Source: CAZAYP01 sp964489425 [NCBI: uncultured Verrucomicrobiota bacterium]
Lineage (GTDB): Bacteria; Verrucomicrobiota; Kiritimatiellia; RZYC01
Assembly: GCA_964489425.1 (NCBI GenBank)
Contig: CAZAYP010000029.1
Location: forward strand, 1 to 62,314
Length of the DNA: 62,314 nt
Reading direction: 5' to 3'
Part shown: in pieces, positions 45,363 to 54,094 of the stretch
Numbering within the stretch: position 1 is the stretch's first letter
Layout of the letters: each line of letters starts with the position of its first letter
Made by a program: the position numbers and the translations under genes
Notes under the pieces: generated by a model
What the model saw: only the letters and a program-made list of their open reading frames with translations
What the model was told of the DNA's origin: nothing
Databases searched by the model: none

Positions 45363-46787
45363 ATGAAGATGAATCGATGGTTGCTGACCGCGGGCGTGGG
45401 CCTGGCGGCCCTGGCCGCCGGTCCATGGGCCGCCGCCGAGGAAACCGCGGTCGTGGATACGATGTCCCCGGCCCTGCTCGACATGGTCCAGGCCAACAAG
45501 GTGGCCCTGGACACGCTCTGGGTCCTGCTGACGGCGTTCCTGGTGTTCTTCATGAACCTGGGATTCGCCATGGTGGAGGCCGGCTTGTGCCGGGCCAAGA
45601 ACACGGTGAACATCCTCGCCAAGAACTTCATCGTGTTCGCCATCTCATCGCTGGCCTTTTATTTTGTCGGCTGGGGGCTGATGTTCGGCGATGGCACCGG
45701 CTGGCTGGGGCTGAAAGGCTTGTTCATGGTCAGCGGCGCGGACAACAGCCCGGCCGTTGGCGCGGCCTACCAGGGGGTGTATTCGGGCCTGAACTGGACC
45801 GGGGTGCCGCTGTGGGCCAAGTTCTTCTTCCAGCTGGTGTTTGCCGGCACGGCCGCCACGATCGTGTCCGGGTGCGTGGCGGAACGGGTCAAGTTTCACT
45901 CGTTCATGATCTTCTCGTTCATCCTGGTGGCGCTGATTTATCCGATCTGCGGCCACTGGATCTGGGGCGGCGGCTGGCTGCAAAAGCTGGGGTTCTGGGA
46001 CTTCGCCGGGTCCACGCAGGTCCACTCCATTGGCGGCTGGGCGGCCTTGACGGGCGCGCTGCTGCTGGGCCCGCGGCGCGACAAGTACCGGGCGGACGGG
46101 TCCGTCAAGCCGATCTTCGGCCACAACATGTCCATGGCGGCCCTGGGCGTGTTCGTGCTGTGGTTCGGCTGGTTCGGGTTCAACCCGGGCTCGACCATGG
46201 CGGCGGCGCCCATGGACATCGCGCGCATCGCGGTGACCACCAACACCGCGGCGGCGGCCGCGAGCCTGAGCGCCACGGTGGCGGCGTGGTTCCTGCTGGG
46301 CAAGCCGGACCTCTCCATGATCCTCAACGGCGCGCTGGCCGGCCTGGTAGCCGTCACCGCGTCGTGCGCCTATGTCAGCGTCGGGTCCTCGGTGGTCATC
46401 GGCCTGGTGGCGGGCGTGCTGGTGGTGGTGGCCGTGCCGCTCTTTGACCGGCTCAAGCTGGACGACCCCGTGGGCGCGCTCTCCGTGCACCTGGTGAACG
46501 GCGTGTTCGGCACGCTGGCGGTCGGCCTGTTTGCGCAGGACGCCATCATGGCCAACACCACGGGCAACGGCCTGTTCTTCGGCGGCGGCTGGGCGCTGCT
46601 GCGCCACCAGGCCATGGGCGCGCTGGCGGTGGCGGTGTTCGTGCTGGCCGCGTCAACCGTGGCCTGGCTGGCAATCAAGGCGGTCGCGGGCCTGCGCGTC
46701 AGCCGCAGCGAAGAACTGCTGGGGCTGGACGTGGGCGAGCATGGCATGGAAGCCTACCCCGACTTTCAAGGCTTCTTAAGCAAGTAA
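45363..46787 (+). CDS. amtB: Ammonium transporter
   Basis: 474 residues. A cleavable signal peptide (AAA near 24-26) is followed by about 11 membrane segments with the Amt signature. The two pore histidines are in QVHSIGGWAAL and ALSVHLVNGVFG, and DFAGSTQVHS is the usual conserved helix motif. It conducts ammonium/ammonia through the inner membrane. GAAAGGA lies eight bases before the ATG. It sits behind a sigma-54 promoter and is followed after 18 bases by a PII gene, the standard amtB-glnK arrangement in which PII plugs the channel when nitrogen is ample. Confidence 0.97.
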   Translation: MKMNRWLLTAGVGLAALAAGPWAAAEETAVVDTMSPALLDMVQANKVALDTLWVLLTAFLVFFMNLGFAMVEAGLCRAKNTVNILAKNFIVFAISSLAFYFVGWGLMFGDGTGWLGLKGLFMVSGADNSPAVGAAYQGVYSGLNWTGVPLWAKFFFQLVFAGTAATIVSGCVAERVKFHSFMIFSFILVALIYPICGHWIWGGGWLQKLGFWDFAGSTQVHSIGGWAALTGALLLGPRRDKYRADGSVKPIFGHNMSMAALGVFVLWFGWFGFNPGSTMAAAPMDIARIAVTTNTAAAAASLSATVAAWFLLGKPDLSMILNGALAGLVAVTASCAYVSVGSSVVIGLVAGVLVVVAVPLFDRLKLDDPVGALSVHLVNGVFGTLAVGLFAQDAIMANTTGNGLFFGGGWALLRHQAMGALAVAVFVLAASTVAWLAIKAVAGLRVSRSEELLGLDVGEHGMEAYPDFQGFLSK

Positions 46788-46805
46788 CTCAAGAAAGGGC
46801 ATCCC

Positions 46806-47147
46806 ATGAAAATGATTATTGCGGTCATCCGGCCCGAGAGCCTGCCGAGCGTGAAGGACGAGCTGCTCAAGGCCCAGATCCATAAAATGACGGTCATGAA
46901 CGTGATCGGTTGCGGCCAGCAGATGGGCTACACGGAAACCTATCGCGGCGCGCCCTCGGAAATCAACCTGCTCAAGAAGGTGGAGCTGCAGATCGGCGTG
47001 AACGATAACTTCGTCAAGCCGACGGTGGACGCCATCATCAAGGGCGCGCGCACGGGCAACATCGGGGACGGCAAGATCTTCATCCTCGATCTACCCGAGT
47101 GCATTCGCATCCGCACCGGGGAAACCGGCGGCGAAGCCATCGGCTGA
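46806..47147 (+). CDS. glnK: Nitrogen regulatory PII protein, GlnK type
   Basis: 113 residues, collinear with E. coli GlnB/GlnK. Gln39, Lys58, Lys90, Arg101 and Arg103, used in binding 2-oxoglutarate and ATP, are all present, as are Tyr46 and the TGxIGDGKIF motif at 83-92. The T-loop reads YRGAPSEIN, so position 51, normally the uridylylated Tyr, is Ser. Regulation by GlnD uridylylation is therefore not expected; control by ligand binding alone, or by another modification, is inferred. It is cotranscribed with amtB and should bind that channel. Confidence 0.96.
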   Translation: MKMIIAVIRPESLPSVKDELLKAQIHKMTVMNVIGCGQQMGYTETYRGAPSEINLLKKVELQIGVNDNFVKPTVDAIIKGARTGNIGDGKIFILDLPECIRIRTGETGGEAIG

Positions 47148-47169
47148 CCTCGGCCCAGGCGTCATCCCG

Positions 47170-47217
47170 CAATCCCTGTCCCCGCGGCCAACGCCCGGGG
47201 GCAGGGATTGTTTTTTT
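47170..47217 (+). terminator. Intrinsic terminator of amtB-glnK
   Basis: CAATCCCTGTCCCC pairs with GGGGGCAGGGATTG (14 pairs including one G-U) and is followed directly by seven T. It stands 22 bases after the glnK stop. It works in the plus direction only, as no T-run follows on the other strand. Confidence 0.93.
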
Positions 47218-47245
47218 GCGGCCGCCAGCCTCGGTTAAGGGTCAT

Positions 47246-48136
47246 TCAGGCAAGGGCGGCCTGGTCCAGTTCACGTTGCCATGGGATGGAGTCCGCCGCG
47301 CCGGCGCGCGTGACGCAGAGGGCGCCCGCGCGGCAGCCCAACGCCAGCGCGGCGCCCGGGTCGCCGCTGCGCATGAGCTCGGCGAGGAAGAATCCAATGA
47401 AGGTGTCGCCCGCAGCCGTCGTGTCAACGGCGGTTACCGCAACGCCCGGACACTGAAAGCGGCTGGCCGAATCAAAATACAAAGCGCCCTGGGGGCCCAG
47501 GGTCAGGACCGTTGCCGCGCGCGGGAACCGCCTGGACATGACAAGCTGAACATCTCCCAGGGACTTTTTCAGCGTCAAACTCTCCGCCTCGGTCTCGTTC
47601 AAGATGAAGATATCAACATCTTGCAGCGGATAGTCGCTAACCAAAGGCGTCATGGGCGCGGGATTGAATACCACCCGCAACCCGCGCTGTTTGGCCCGGC
47701 GGATAGCCTCGGCCACCGAGCTGGTCTCGTTCTGAACGAGAAGATAGTCTCCCGGCGCACAGGTTGCCACCGCGTGGTCGATCTGGGCGGCACTCACAGC
47801 CTGATTCGCGCCGCCGTGCAGTACAATGGCATTCTCGCCCGTTGGAACCACCTGGATGACGGCATGCCCCGTGGCGACGGTCGGCGTCACTTCGAGACCG
47901 GCGACGTCGACGCCCTCGTGGGCCAACCGGTCACGCAGCCACACGCCATCTTGGCCAACCACACCCGCGTGCCGAACCGCCGCCCCGGCCCGGGCGAGCG
48001 CAATCGACTGGTTGAATCCCTTACCGCCCGCCAACCGGTCATAGCGGGCGCTGGCGAGCGTCTCGCCCGGACGCACGAAGTGATCGACGGCATAGACATG
48101 GTCAATGTTGACCGATCCTATGTTGAGTATGTTCAT
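47246..48136 (-). CDS. rbsK: Ribokinase-like PfkB-family sugar kinase
   Basis: 296 residues, the usual length for ribokinase. GGKGFNQ at 37-43 is the sugar-binding signature (GGKGANQ in E. coli RbsK), NPAP the central motif, and DTTAAGDTF carries the catalytic Asp244. The start MNILNIGSVNIDHVYAVD is typical. It phosphorylates ribose or a related sugar with ATP in the cytoplasm. There is no transporter next to it, so the true substrate is uncertain; the symbol follows the overall family match. It converges on the amtB-glnK terminator. Confidence 0.9.
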   Translation of the reverse strand: MNILNIGSVNIDHVYAVDHFVRPGETLASARYDRLAGGKGFNQSIALARAGAAVRHAGVVGQDGVWLRDRLAHEGVDVAGLEVTPTVATGHAVIQVVPTGENAIVLHGGANQAVSAAQIDHAVATCAPGDYLLVQNETSSVAEAIRRAKQRGLRVVFNPAPMTPLVSDYPLQDVDIFILNETEAESLTLKKSLGDVQLVMSRRFPRAATVLTLGPQGALYFDSASRFQCPGVAVTAVDTTAAGDTFIGFFLAELMRSGDPGAALALGCRAGALCVTRAGAADSIPWQRELDQAALA

Positions 48137-48259
48137 GTAGGTTGCGGCCCATGTCGCGCTTCAGGCTAAGCCAAAAAGCAGCGAACCCGCAGACCAGCCG
48201 CGCGCCGATCTGCCCCTTGCATGACGGATCAGGGGCACACCGGCCAGTTTGCCCCGCGA

Positions 48260-48532
48260 CTAAGGCTGCTTCAGATAGGCCTGAAGTTCCTCCTCCGTGA
48301 TCCGCTTCATGACCCCTGTGCGCATACACCTGGGGCAGCGCGTCCCGGTCAGATCGCGATCTGATCGCGTGAGGTGCCCGCAGTGATCGCAGCGCCAGGC
48401 CTGGGCCTTGCTTTCCGTCACCGTGGGACTGACGCGCGGAGCGACGCACCCCCCTGCGCCGGACAGCAGGGCGGCGCTGCCTGCCGCCACAAGGCCCACG
48501 GATACCAAGAACTTTCTTCTGGTCATTTGCAT
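48260..48532 (-). CDS. Small Tat-exported lipoprotein with a zinc ribbon
   Basis: 90 residues. MTRRKFLVSVG is a twin-arginine signal, and SGAGGC is a likely lipobox with the lipidated Cys at about residue 29. The mature part has CDHC and CPRC about 14 residues apart, a four-cysteine zinc-ribbon or rubredoxin-like knuckle. Export through Tat fits a protein that folds with its metal in the cytoplasm before transport. The role is unknown. The next gene downstream on this strand is the ribokinase, 123 bases away; co-transcription is possible. Confidence 0.75.
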   Translation of the reverse strand: MQMTRRKFLVSVGLVAAGSAALLSGAGGCVAPRVSPTVTESKAQAWRCDHCGHLTRSDRDLTGTRCPRCMRTGVMKRITEEELQAYLKQP

Positions 48533-49012
48533 TTCATTCCCCCTGTTGACGGGTCGGTTCCTGATGTGCGGCGGTCACCATGTCCCGGGATGGCCGCCCC
48601 GTCAGGCAGCCACCCACGCGGATCTCCATGTATATCCGCTGTTCCATGTACTAGACTGTAGCACAATCGGCAAGCCAGGCAAACCATCGCCGCAGAGCAA
48701 GGCCTCCGCAACGCGGGGAGACTCTCACGGAGGCACGGAGACACGGGGATGAACGCAAAGGGATTCGGCGCGATCATGGTTCTACGTCATGCGTGGCAAG
48801 GAAACCCACTTGCCTTTTGATTTGTTGGCGGGATTGATGAAGCATTACTCGCGCCATCCATGGCCCGATCGACGCGGTTCTCCGTGACTCTCTGTGGCTC
48901 CGTGAGAAAAAACGAACAAGGTACTGCACCGTATTCGTCCCCGTAGCGGGTTCGGTGGGTTCTGTATTGGCTTTACAGCGGCTGCAGAAACAGGGATATT
49001 GCCGCCTCAATT
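48533..49012. other. Gene-free stretch holding palindrome C
   Basis: About 480 bases between divergent genes. Apart from the family C palindrome I see no coding frame. A short minus-strand frame here simply translates one arm of the repeat. Confidence 0.5.
48722..48909. repeat. Imperfect palindromic element (family C)
   Basis: The left arm (48722-48748) reads CTCTCACGGAGGCACGGAGA then CACGGGG; the right arm (48878-48909) reads TTCTCCGTGACTCTCTGTGG then CTCCGTGAGAAA. About four of every five bases of the arms are complementary. The spacer is about 130 bases. Confidence 0.75.
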
Positions 49013-49029
49013 TTCAAGGAGTCGTTGCC

Positions 49030-50112
49030 ATGCATCGATTGCCAACCATCGACCGGGAGCGGGTGCCCCGCCGGCGCCACGCGATGTTGCGCCGGGCCGG
49101 CACTGCGGCCCGCAGCCTGGCGGCCGCCGGCATGCTCCTGCTGGCCGCCTTTTCCTGCACCACCAAGGACCTGGTGACCGGCGAAGATGTCTACAATTTC
49201 TGGACCCTGGACGACGACATCGAGATGGGCCAGGACATCATGCAGGAGCTGAAAAAAGCGGCGCGCGAAGAAGACATCCCCATCAACCAGGACAAGCGGC
49301 GCAAGACCCAGCTCGACCAGATGTTGCGGCAGATCACGGCCGTGTCGCATGCCCCGGAACTGCCTTTTGACGTCACCCTGCTCCAGACGGACATTGTCAA
49401 TGCCTGCGCCCTGCCGGGCGGCCAGGTCGTGGTGTTCTCGGGGCTGTACGACGACGAGGACGGGATTGTAAAAAACGATCGCGAGCTGGCCGCGGTCATG
49501 GCGCACGAGGTGGCCCACGTGGTCTGCCGCCACAGCACCAAGGAAATGACGCGCAACATGCCGGTTGAGCTGCTGCTGATGGGCGGATCGATTTACGCCG
49601 AGTATCTGGCCGAACAGGAAAAGGACGAAAAGGGCCGGAAGAAAAGCGACGACGAGATGCAGACCAGCGAGATCATCCAACTGGCGATCGCCGGCGCTTA
49701 CGTCATGTACCAGGGGCTCGTGGTTACCAAGTTCTCGCGCGACGACGAGTTCGAAGCCGACCGCATCGGCCTGCTGTACATGGCCAAGGCGGGCTACGAC
49801 CCCCAGGCCGCGGTCAAAATGTGGCAGCGCGTGGCCAAGGACGAAGGCGAGCCGCTCGCCATCCTGAGCCTGCTGTCCACGCATCCGCCGAGCTCCGAGC
49901 GCGCCAAGGCCCTCCAAGCCCTGATGCCCGAGGCCGAGGCCGCCTTTCGCCAGACCCGCGCCGACGGCCCGACGACCCCGCCCGCCACCCCGCAGGACGC
50001 GGGCGGCGACGGCTGGTTCAAGAAGCCCGGCAAGAAAAATCCTGACCGCAAGCCGCCGGGGAAAAAACCCCGCCGCGACGACGACGAGGCCGATCTGGAC
50101 AAGTGGCTATAA
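49030..50112 (+). CDS. M48-family metallopeptidase lipoprotein
   Basis: 360 residues from the ATG at 49030, which has AAGGAG about eleven bases upstream; the frame is open further back but without a ribosome site. A signal ending LLLAAFSC suggests a lipoprotein. HEVAH with His159, Glu160 and His163 is the zinc site, and DEFEADRIG supplies the third ligand, as in M48/BepA/LoiP-like periplasmic proteases. The tail (about 320-360) is Pro/Lys/Asp-rich and low in complexity. It probably degrades or helps assemble outer-membrane proteins, a fitting job near so many exported proteins. It starts a run of three plus-strand genes. Confidence 0.92.
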   Translation: MHRLPTIDRERVPRRRHAMLRRAGTAARSLAAAGMLLLAAFSCTTKDLVTGEDVYNFWTLDDDIEMGQDIMQELKKAAREEDIPINQDKRRKTQLDQMLRQITAVSHAPELPFDVTLLQTDIVNACALPGGQVVVFSGLYDDEDGIVKNDRELAAVMAHEVAHVVCRHSTKEMTRNMPVELLLMGGSIYAEYLAEQEKDEKGRKKSDDEMQTSEIIQLAIAGAYVMYQGLVVTKFSRDDEFEADRIGLLYMAKAGYDPQAAVKMWQRVAKDEGEPLAILSLLSTHPPSSERAKALQALMPEAEAAFRQTRADGPTTPPATPQDAGGDGWFKKPGKKNPDRKPPGKKPRRDDDEADLDKWL

Positions 50113-50133
50113 CCCCAACGAGGAGACCCGACG

Positions 50134-50670
50134 ATGCGCAACGCCCGAGTAATCCGCATGGCAACCCTGACCCTGGCCGCGTTCAGCCTGGCCGCAGCCG
50201 CCGCCACCCTGGAGTACCCGGAAGACAATCCGGCCTTCAGCATCAACTTCCCGGCGGACTGGGAAGCGGCCGTCGCGGACGATGGATCCCTCGAAGGCTG
50301 GACCGAGAACGAAGAGGTTTACGTGCTGGCGTGGGAGGTTGAGGACCCGGAAGACGTGGAAGCCGATGTCGGCGCCACGATCGAAAACCTGTTCACGGAC
50401 GGCGACATGGAAGACGAGGAAAGCGAGCAGACCAACAAGCACGGCGTGACCTTTTCGCTCAAGCACGGCACGGGCATCTCCGCGGAAAGCGAAGAGGAGT
50501 GCGATTTCACCCTCGGGGTCTTCCCGGTGGAGCAGGACGGCGAAAACCGCGTCTTCATCGTCATGTACATGCTGGAAAATGCCAACGCCACGCCCGAGAT
50601 GAAAAAGCAGCTCGTGCGGGTGATGGAGTCCATCAAGCCGATCGCGGCCGACGACGAGGACGACGAATGA
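50134..50670 (+). CDS. Secreted acidic protein of unknown function
   Basis: 178 residues with a signal peptide (about 1-24, AAAAA). The mature part begins LEYPEDNPAFSINFPADWEA, which resembles the opening of PsbP/DUF1795-like folds (a strand, then F-x-x-P-x-x-W). It is very acidic, ending ADDEDDE. GAGGAGA lies eight bases before the ATG. It follows the M48 gene after 21 bases, so the two are probably co-transcribed and may both act in the periplasm. I do not recognise a precise family. Confidence 0.75.
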   Translation: MRNARVIRMATLTLAAFSLAAAAATLEYPEDNPAFSINFPADWEAAVADDGSLEGWTENEEVYVLAWEVEDPEDVEADVGATIENLFTDGDMEDEESEQTNKHGVTFSLKHGTGISAESEEECDFTLGVFPVEQDGENRVFIVMYMLENANATPEMKKQLVRVMESIKPIAADDEDDE

Positions 50671-50753
50671 TGAAGTCCACTCCCAATAATCCAGCAGCGC
50701 GCGAGGGCTCCTGGACTTGTTACGCCCTGCCGCCAGGTTGAGGCTCACGCCCA

Positions 50754-51662
50754 ATGGACAGCCGTGAATTGTGTGACGTGCTGGCCGAGACCGGCCCGCT
50801 CACAGGAGCCGAGTTGCTGGAGCGGACCGGCCAGAACCCGCTGCCGCTCTGGCGGCTTTGCCGGCAGACGCCCGGAGTGGCGCGCGAGTGCATCGGCACG
50901 CGCTACCTGCGGTTGGACCGGGCCGTGACCGGCTTTGCCCGACTTTCGCCATCGATCCGGCGCGAGTTTCTGACCTACACGCTGCTGGGCCTGGATAATC
51001 AGCGGGCCGCCATCGCGGCGCGGGCCGACCAGTTGCGGGCCGACATCCGGCAGGTCAGCGAGGAGAAGTTTCAAGTCGCGCGTGACGCAATGGAATCCGC
51101 CACCGGCACGCTGACCGATGGGACCGGCCTAGCGGACCGGGTGGCCTTCCTGCTGGCCGGCGACATCACCTATGGCATGGCTCATGCCGTGCCCCGCCCG
51201 GAACGTAGCACCGGCCGCATGGTGCGCGGCTCCGACCTCGACGTCATTGTCATTACCGCCACCGACCTGGGGCAGGAAGTGGTCAAAAAGCTGGACGCCG
51301 CGATCTATGCCAAGAAACACTTCCTGCTGGTTCACCCGGCCTACCAGGAGGAGATCGATTACCTGATCAAGGACCTTGACAAGGTGCGGGCGCAGTTGGC
51401 CTTCGACACCTTTGAGCATATGGTGGCCAGCAAAATCCTCGTCGAAAGCCGCTTGCTGCTGGGGAGCCCGGCGGTTTATGACACGGTGAAAGCCATGGTC
51501 CGGGCGTCCGGGGTTTCCGCCAAACTGGCGGAATTGGAGGCGACCGCAGCCAGCCACCGACTGGCGGCCGAGGCCAGCTTGCTGGCCGCCCCGGACAACC
51601 CGCCTGACAATGTCTATCTCAACCTCTTCTTCACACGCGAAGAGGGTGACGAAATCTACTGA
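50754..51662 (+). CDS. Predicted nucleotidyltransferase with an N-terminal winged helix
   Basis: 302 residues. The first 60 look like a winged helix (LAETGPLTGAELLERTG). The centre has GSDLDVIVI, the G-S-D-x-D metal site of nucleotidyltransferase-fold proteins, preceded by a short helix, and a later helical part contains TFEHMVASKILVESRLLLG. The family is not recognised; stand-alone proteins of this fold transfer nucleotides to proteins, tRNA or small molecules. Its stop lies one base from the stop of the convergent nagB gene, leaving no room for a terminator between them. Confidence 0.7.
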   Translation: MDSRELCDVLAETGPLTGAELLERTGQNPLPLWRLCRQTPGVARECIGTRYLRLDRAVTGFARLSPSIRREFLTYTLLGLDNQRAAIAARADQLRADIRQVSEEKFQVARDAMESATGTLTDGTGLADRVAFLLAGDITYGMAHAVPRPERSTGRMVRGSDLDVIVITATDLGQEVVKKLDAAIYAKKHFLLVHPAYQEEIDYLIKDLDKVRAQLAFDTFEHMVASKILVESRLLLGSPAVYDTVKAMVRASGVSAKLAELEATAASHRLAAEASLLAAPDNPPDNVYLNLFFTREEGDEIY

Positions 51663-51663
51663 A

Positions 51664-52692
51664 TCACCCCATTTGGCCGGTCTCCGGATTGCGCCGGAAG
51701 GCGAGATCTTCAAGGCGGACACGCGCCGCCTGTGTGCTGCGATCGTCTATGGTGACGCCGCGCTTGCGGATGGCCCCGGCCTGCTCCAGCACCTTGGCGG
51801 CGGCCACGCGATCCAGCACGAAAATCATGCGGCCGCCGCGCTGCGCATGGATCTGGCCGTACGAAATGGGAACGGCGCAGTCCGGTTCCATGGTGAGTGC
51901 GTCCGCCACGGCGGCGGCTTTGCGCGGGCCATGCGCCACCAGCAGGACCGTGCGGGCCTGGCAAATCAGCTCCGCGCCCATGGAGATGGCGTACTGCGGG
52001 CTGTCCTCCCGGCGAGCGAAGTGCCCGTCCGTGACGGCGTTGGCAATGGTGTTGTCATCGAGCTTCACCAGCAGCATCGGCAGGCCGTCAAAGGGAATGC
52101 CGGCCTCGTGGAAGCCAACATGGCCGCGGCCGCCCACGCCAACGACGTGCAGGTCGATCCCGCCCTGGCAGGCGATCTTGGCGGCATAGGCATCCAGGAT
52201 TTCCTTGCGGATCCAGCGCAGGTAGTTGGACTTGGCTTCCGGCTTGATCACCATCGCCTGGCCCTTGTCAGCGCCCGCCTTTGACCAATCTTCCGGGTTT
52301 GCTTGCATCTCGGCGTGGAGCCGCTCCTGTTCGATCAGCGTGCCCCATGGAACGTTGGTCTCCTTGAACGAGCGCGGCAGCAGGCCGAAAAGCTCACGGA
52401 TCATGAAGTAGCTGTAGCTTTCCGGGTGCAGGGCGCGCTGCTGGGCGTTCTCGCCGGGCAAGCCAACGTACTCGTCCAGGTTGAAGCTCGTGACGCGGGC
52501 GGGATCAAACCGGCCGGCGCCGGCGGCCTTGGCCAGGTGCTTGTACAGTCCGGTGGGCGAGTTGCCGGTCGCCAGGCCCAGCACGTAGCCCGGGCTTTGG
52601 GCCATGCGGCGGGACATGTCCTCGACGACCAGGTCGGCGGCCACTTCGCTCAGGTGATCGAAATCGCGGGTGATGATGACTTCAAACGGCAT
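51664..52692 (-). CDS. nagB: Glucosamine-6-phosphate deaminase/isomerase family protein
   Basis: 342 residues, about 80 more than E. coli NagB because of insertions such as the one near 115-170. LGLATGNSPTGLY binds the sugar phosphate, FNLDEY carries the catalytic Asp, and GHVGFHE holds the ring-opening His and the Glu. The residue matching E. coli Asp141 is Arg here (GGRGH instead of GNDGH), so the catalytic triad is altered. It interconverts glucosamine-6-P and fructose-6-P plus ammonia. It is the last gene of the operon behind glmM (24 bases), so it may supply glucosamine-6-P for cell-wall synthesis; that direction is an inference. Confidence 0.88.
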   Translation of the reverse strand: MPFEVIITRDFDHLSEVAADLVVEDMSRRMAQSPGYVLGLATGNSPTGLYKHLAKAAGAGRFDPARVTSFNLDEYVGLPGENAQQRALHPESYSYFMIRELFGLLPRSFKETNVPWGTLIEQERLHAEMQANPEDWSKAGADKGQAMVIKPEAKSNYLRWIRKEILDAYAAKIACQGGIDLHVVGVGGRGHVGFHEAGIPFDGLPMLLVKLDDNTIANAVTDGHFARREDSPQYAISMGAELICQARTVLLVAHGPRKAAAVADALTMEPDCAVPISYGQIHAQRGGRMIFVLDRVAAAKVLEQAGAIRKRGVTIDDRSTQAARVRLEDLAFRRNPETGQMG

Positions 52693-52716
52693 ACTGGTTC
52701 TCTTAGTAAGGTTGTT

Positions 52717-54069
52717 TCAACCGATGCACTTCTTGACCATGTCAGCCAGCGTGCGGGTCAGCCGGTCGGTCATTTCCTGCGTGGGCCCCTCCACCATCAC
52801 GCGGCACATGGCCTGGGTGCCGGAATAGCGGATCAGCACCCGCCCCTTGCCGGCCAGCTCGCTTTCCGCGGTGCGGATTGCGGCCTGCAACTCCGGGATG
52901 GTCTCCAGTTTCGGCCGGGTCTTCACGTCCACGTTGATGATCTTCTGCGGCGAAAGCGTCATCACCTTCGCCAAGTCGGACAGCGGTTTCTTATAGTGGC
53001 GCATGGCCGCCAGCAGTTGCAGGGCCGAGACGATCCCGTCGCCGGTGGTGTGATGGTTGAGAAAGATCAGGTGCCCGGACGCCTCGCCGCCCAGGATCGC
53101 GCCTTTCTCAAGCATCATTTCCAGGACATAGCGATCGCCGACCTTGCTGGCCCCCTGCTCGATACCGAGTTCCTTCAGCGCCAGGCTGAACCCGAAGTTG
53201 CTCATCACCGTGGAGATGACCAGGTTTTTCTTGAGCAGGCCGAGTTCCTTGTACATCTTGCCGCACAGGGCCATGATGTGATCGCCGGTGATTTCCTCGC
53301 CGCGCTCGTCCACGGCGATCAGGCGGTCGCCGTCGCCGTCAAAGGCCAAGCCGACGTCCGCGCCCAGTTCGCGAACCTTGGCGCTCAGGTCCTGAGTGTG
53401 CTGCGACCCGCAATGGTCGTTGATGTTGACGCCGTTCGGCTCGCAATGCAGGGCCGTGACGTCCGCGCCCACTTCCGAAAAAATGATCGGCGCGACCTTG
53501 TAGGTCGCGCCGTTGGCGCAATCCATCACGATCTTCAGGCCTTCGAGGCTGAGAGCCTCGGGAAAAGTGTTTTTGCAGAAGACAATGTAACGGCCCATGG
53601 CGTCGTCTATGCGGTGCGCCTTGCCGATCTCGTCGGCCGTGGGGCGGATATCCTTGATCCGGCCGGAGGTGATCAGGCTCTCGATCTCGTCCTCGTCGGC
53701 GTCCGGCAGCTTGAATCCCGTCCGGGAAAAGATCTTGATGCCATTATCCTGGTAGGGATTGTGCGAGGCCGAGATGACCATGCCGGCGTCCGCCCGCATG
53801 CTGCGGGTGATGAACGCGATCCCGGGTGTGCTCATGGGGCCGACCAGGTACACGTCCACGCCCATGGAGCAGATGCCGGCAGTGAGCGCGCACTCCAGCA
53901 TGTAGCCGCTCAAACGCGTGTCTTTGCCAATGACAATGTGATGCCGTTGCTTGGCCTGTTTTTTGCAGACAAACGCGGTGGCCCGCCCGATTTGCAGGGC
54001 TATTTCCGCAGTCATGGGGTGCACATTGGCCACCCCGCGTACACCATCCGTTCCAAACATTCTTTCCAC
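52717..54069 (-). CDS. glmM: Phosphoglucosamine mutase
   Basis: 450 residues, standard length. It opens MFGTDGVRGVANVHPMT. The phosphoserine loop SASHNPYQDNGIK has catalytic Ser102, DGDGDR is the magnesium loop, GEASGH the sugar-binding loop, and RYSGT near the end the phosphate-binding loop. It converts glucosamine-6-P to glucosamine-1-P on the way to UDP-GlcNAc. The start is a GTG with AGGAG six bases upstream. It sits between a beta-helix protein and nagB on the same strand. Confidence 0.96.
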   Translation of the reverse strand: MERMFGTDGVRGVANVHPMTAEIALQIGRATAFVCKKQAKQRHHIVIGKDTRLSGYMLECALTAGICSMGVDVYLVGPMSTPGIAFITRSMRADAGMVISASHNPYQDNGIKIFSRTGFKLPDADEDEIESLITSGRIKDIRPTADEIGKAHRIDDAMGRYIVFCKNTFPEALSLEGLKIVMDCANGATYKVAPIIFSEVGADVTALHCEPNGVNINDHCGSQHTQDLSAKVRELGADVGLAFDGDGDRLIAVDERGEEITGDHIMALCGKMYKELGLLKKNLVISTVMSNFGFSLALKELGIEQGASKVGDRYVLEMMLEKGAILGGEASGHLIFLNHHTTGDGIVSALQLLAAMRHYKKPLSDLAKVMTLSPQKIINVDVKTRPKLETIPELQAAIRTAESELAGKGRVLIRYSGTQAMCRVMVEGPTQEMTDRLTRTLADMVKKCIG

Positions 54070-54094
54070 GAGGATCTCCTGGATTGATTATCCG

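Noticed and set aside
48774-49010. Small minus-strand gene upstream of the M48 peptidase
   Set aside because: Its sequence is a translation of palindrome C and its flank; no ribosome site or domain.
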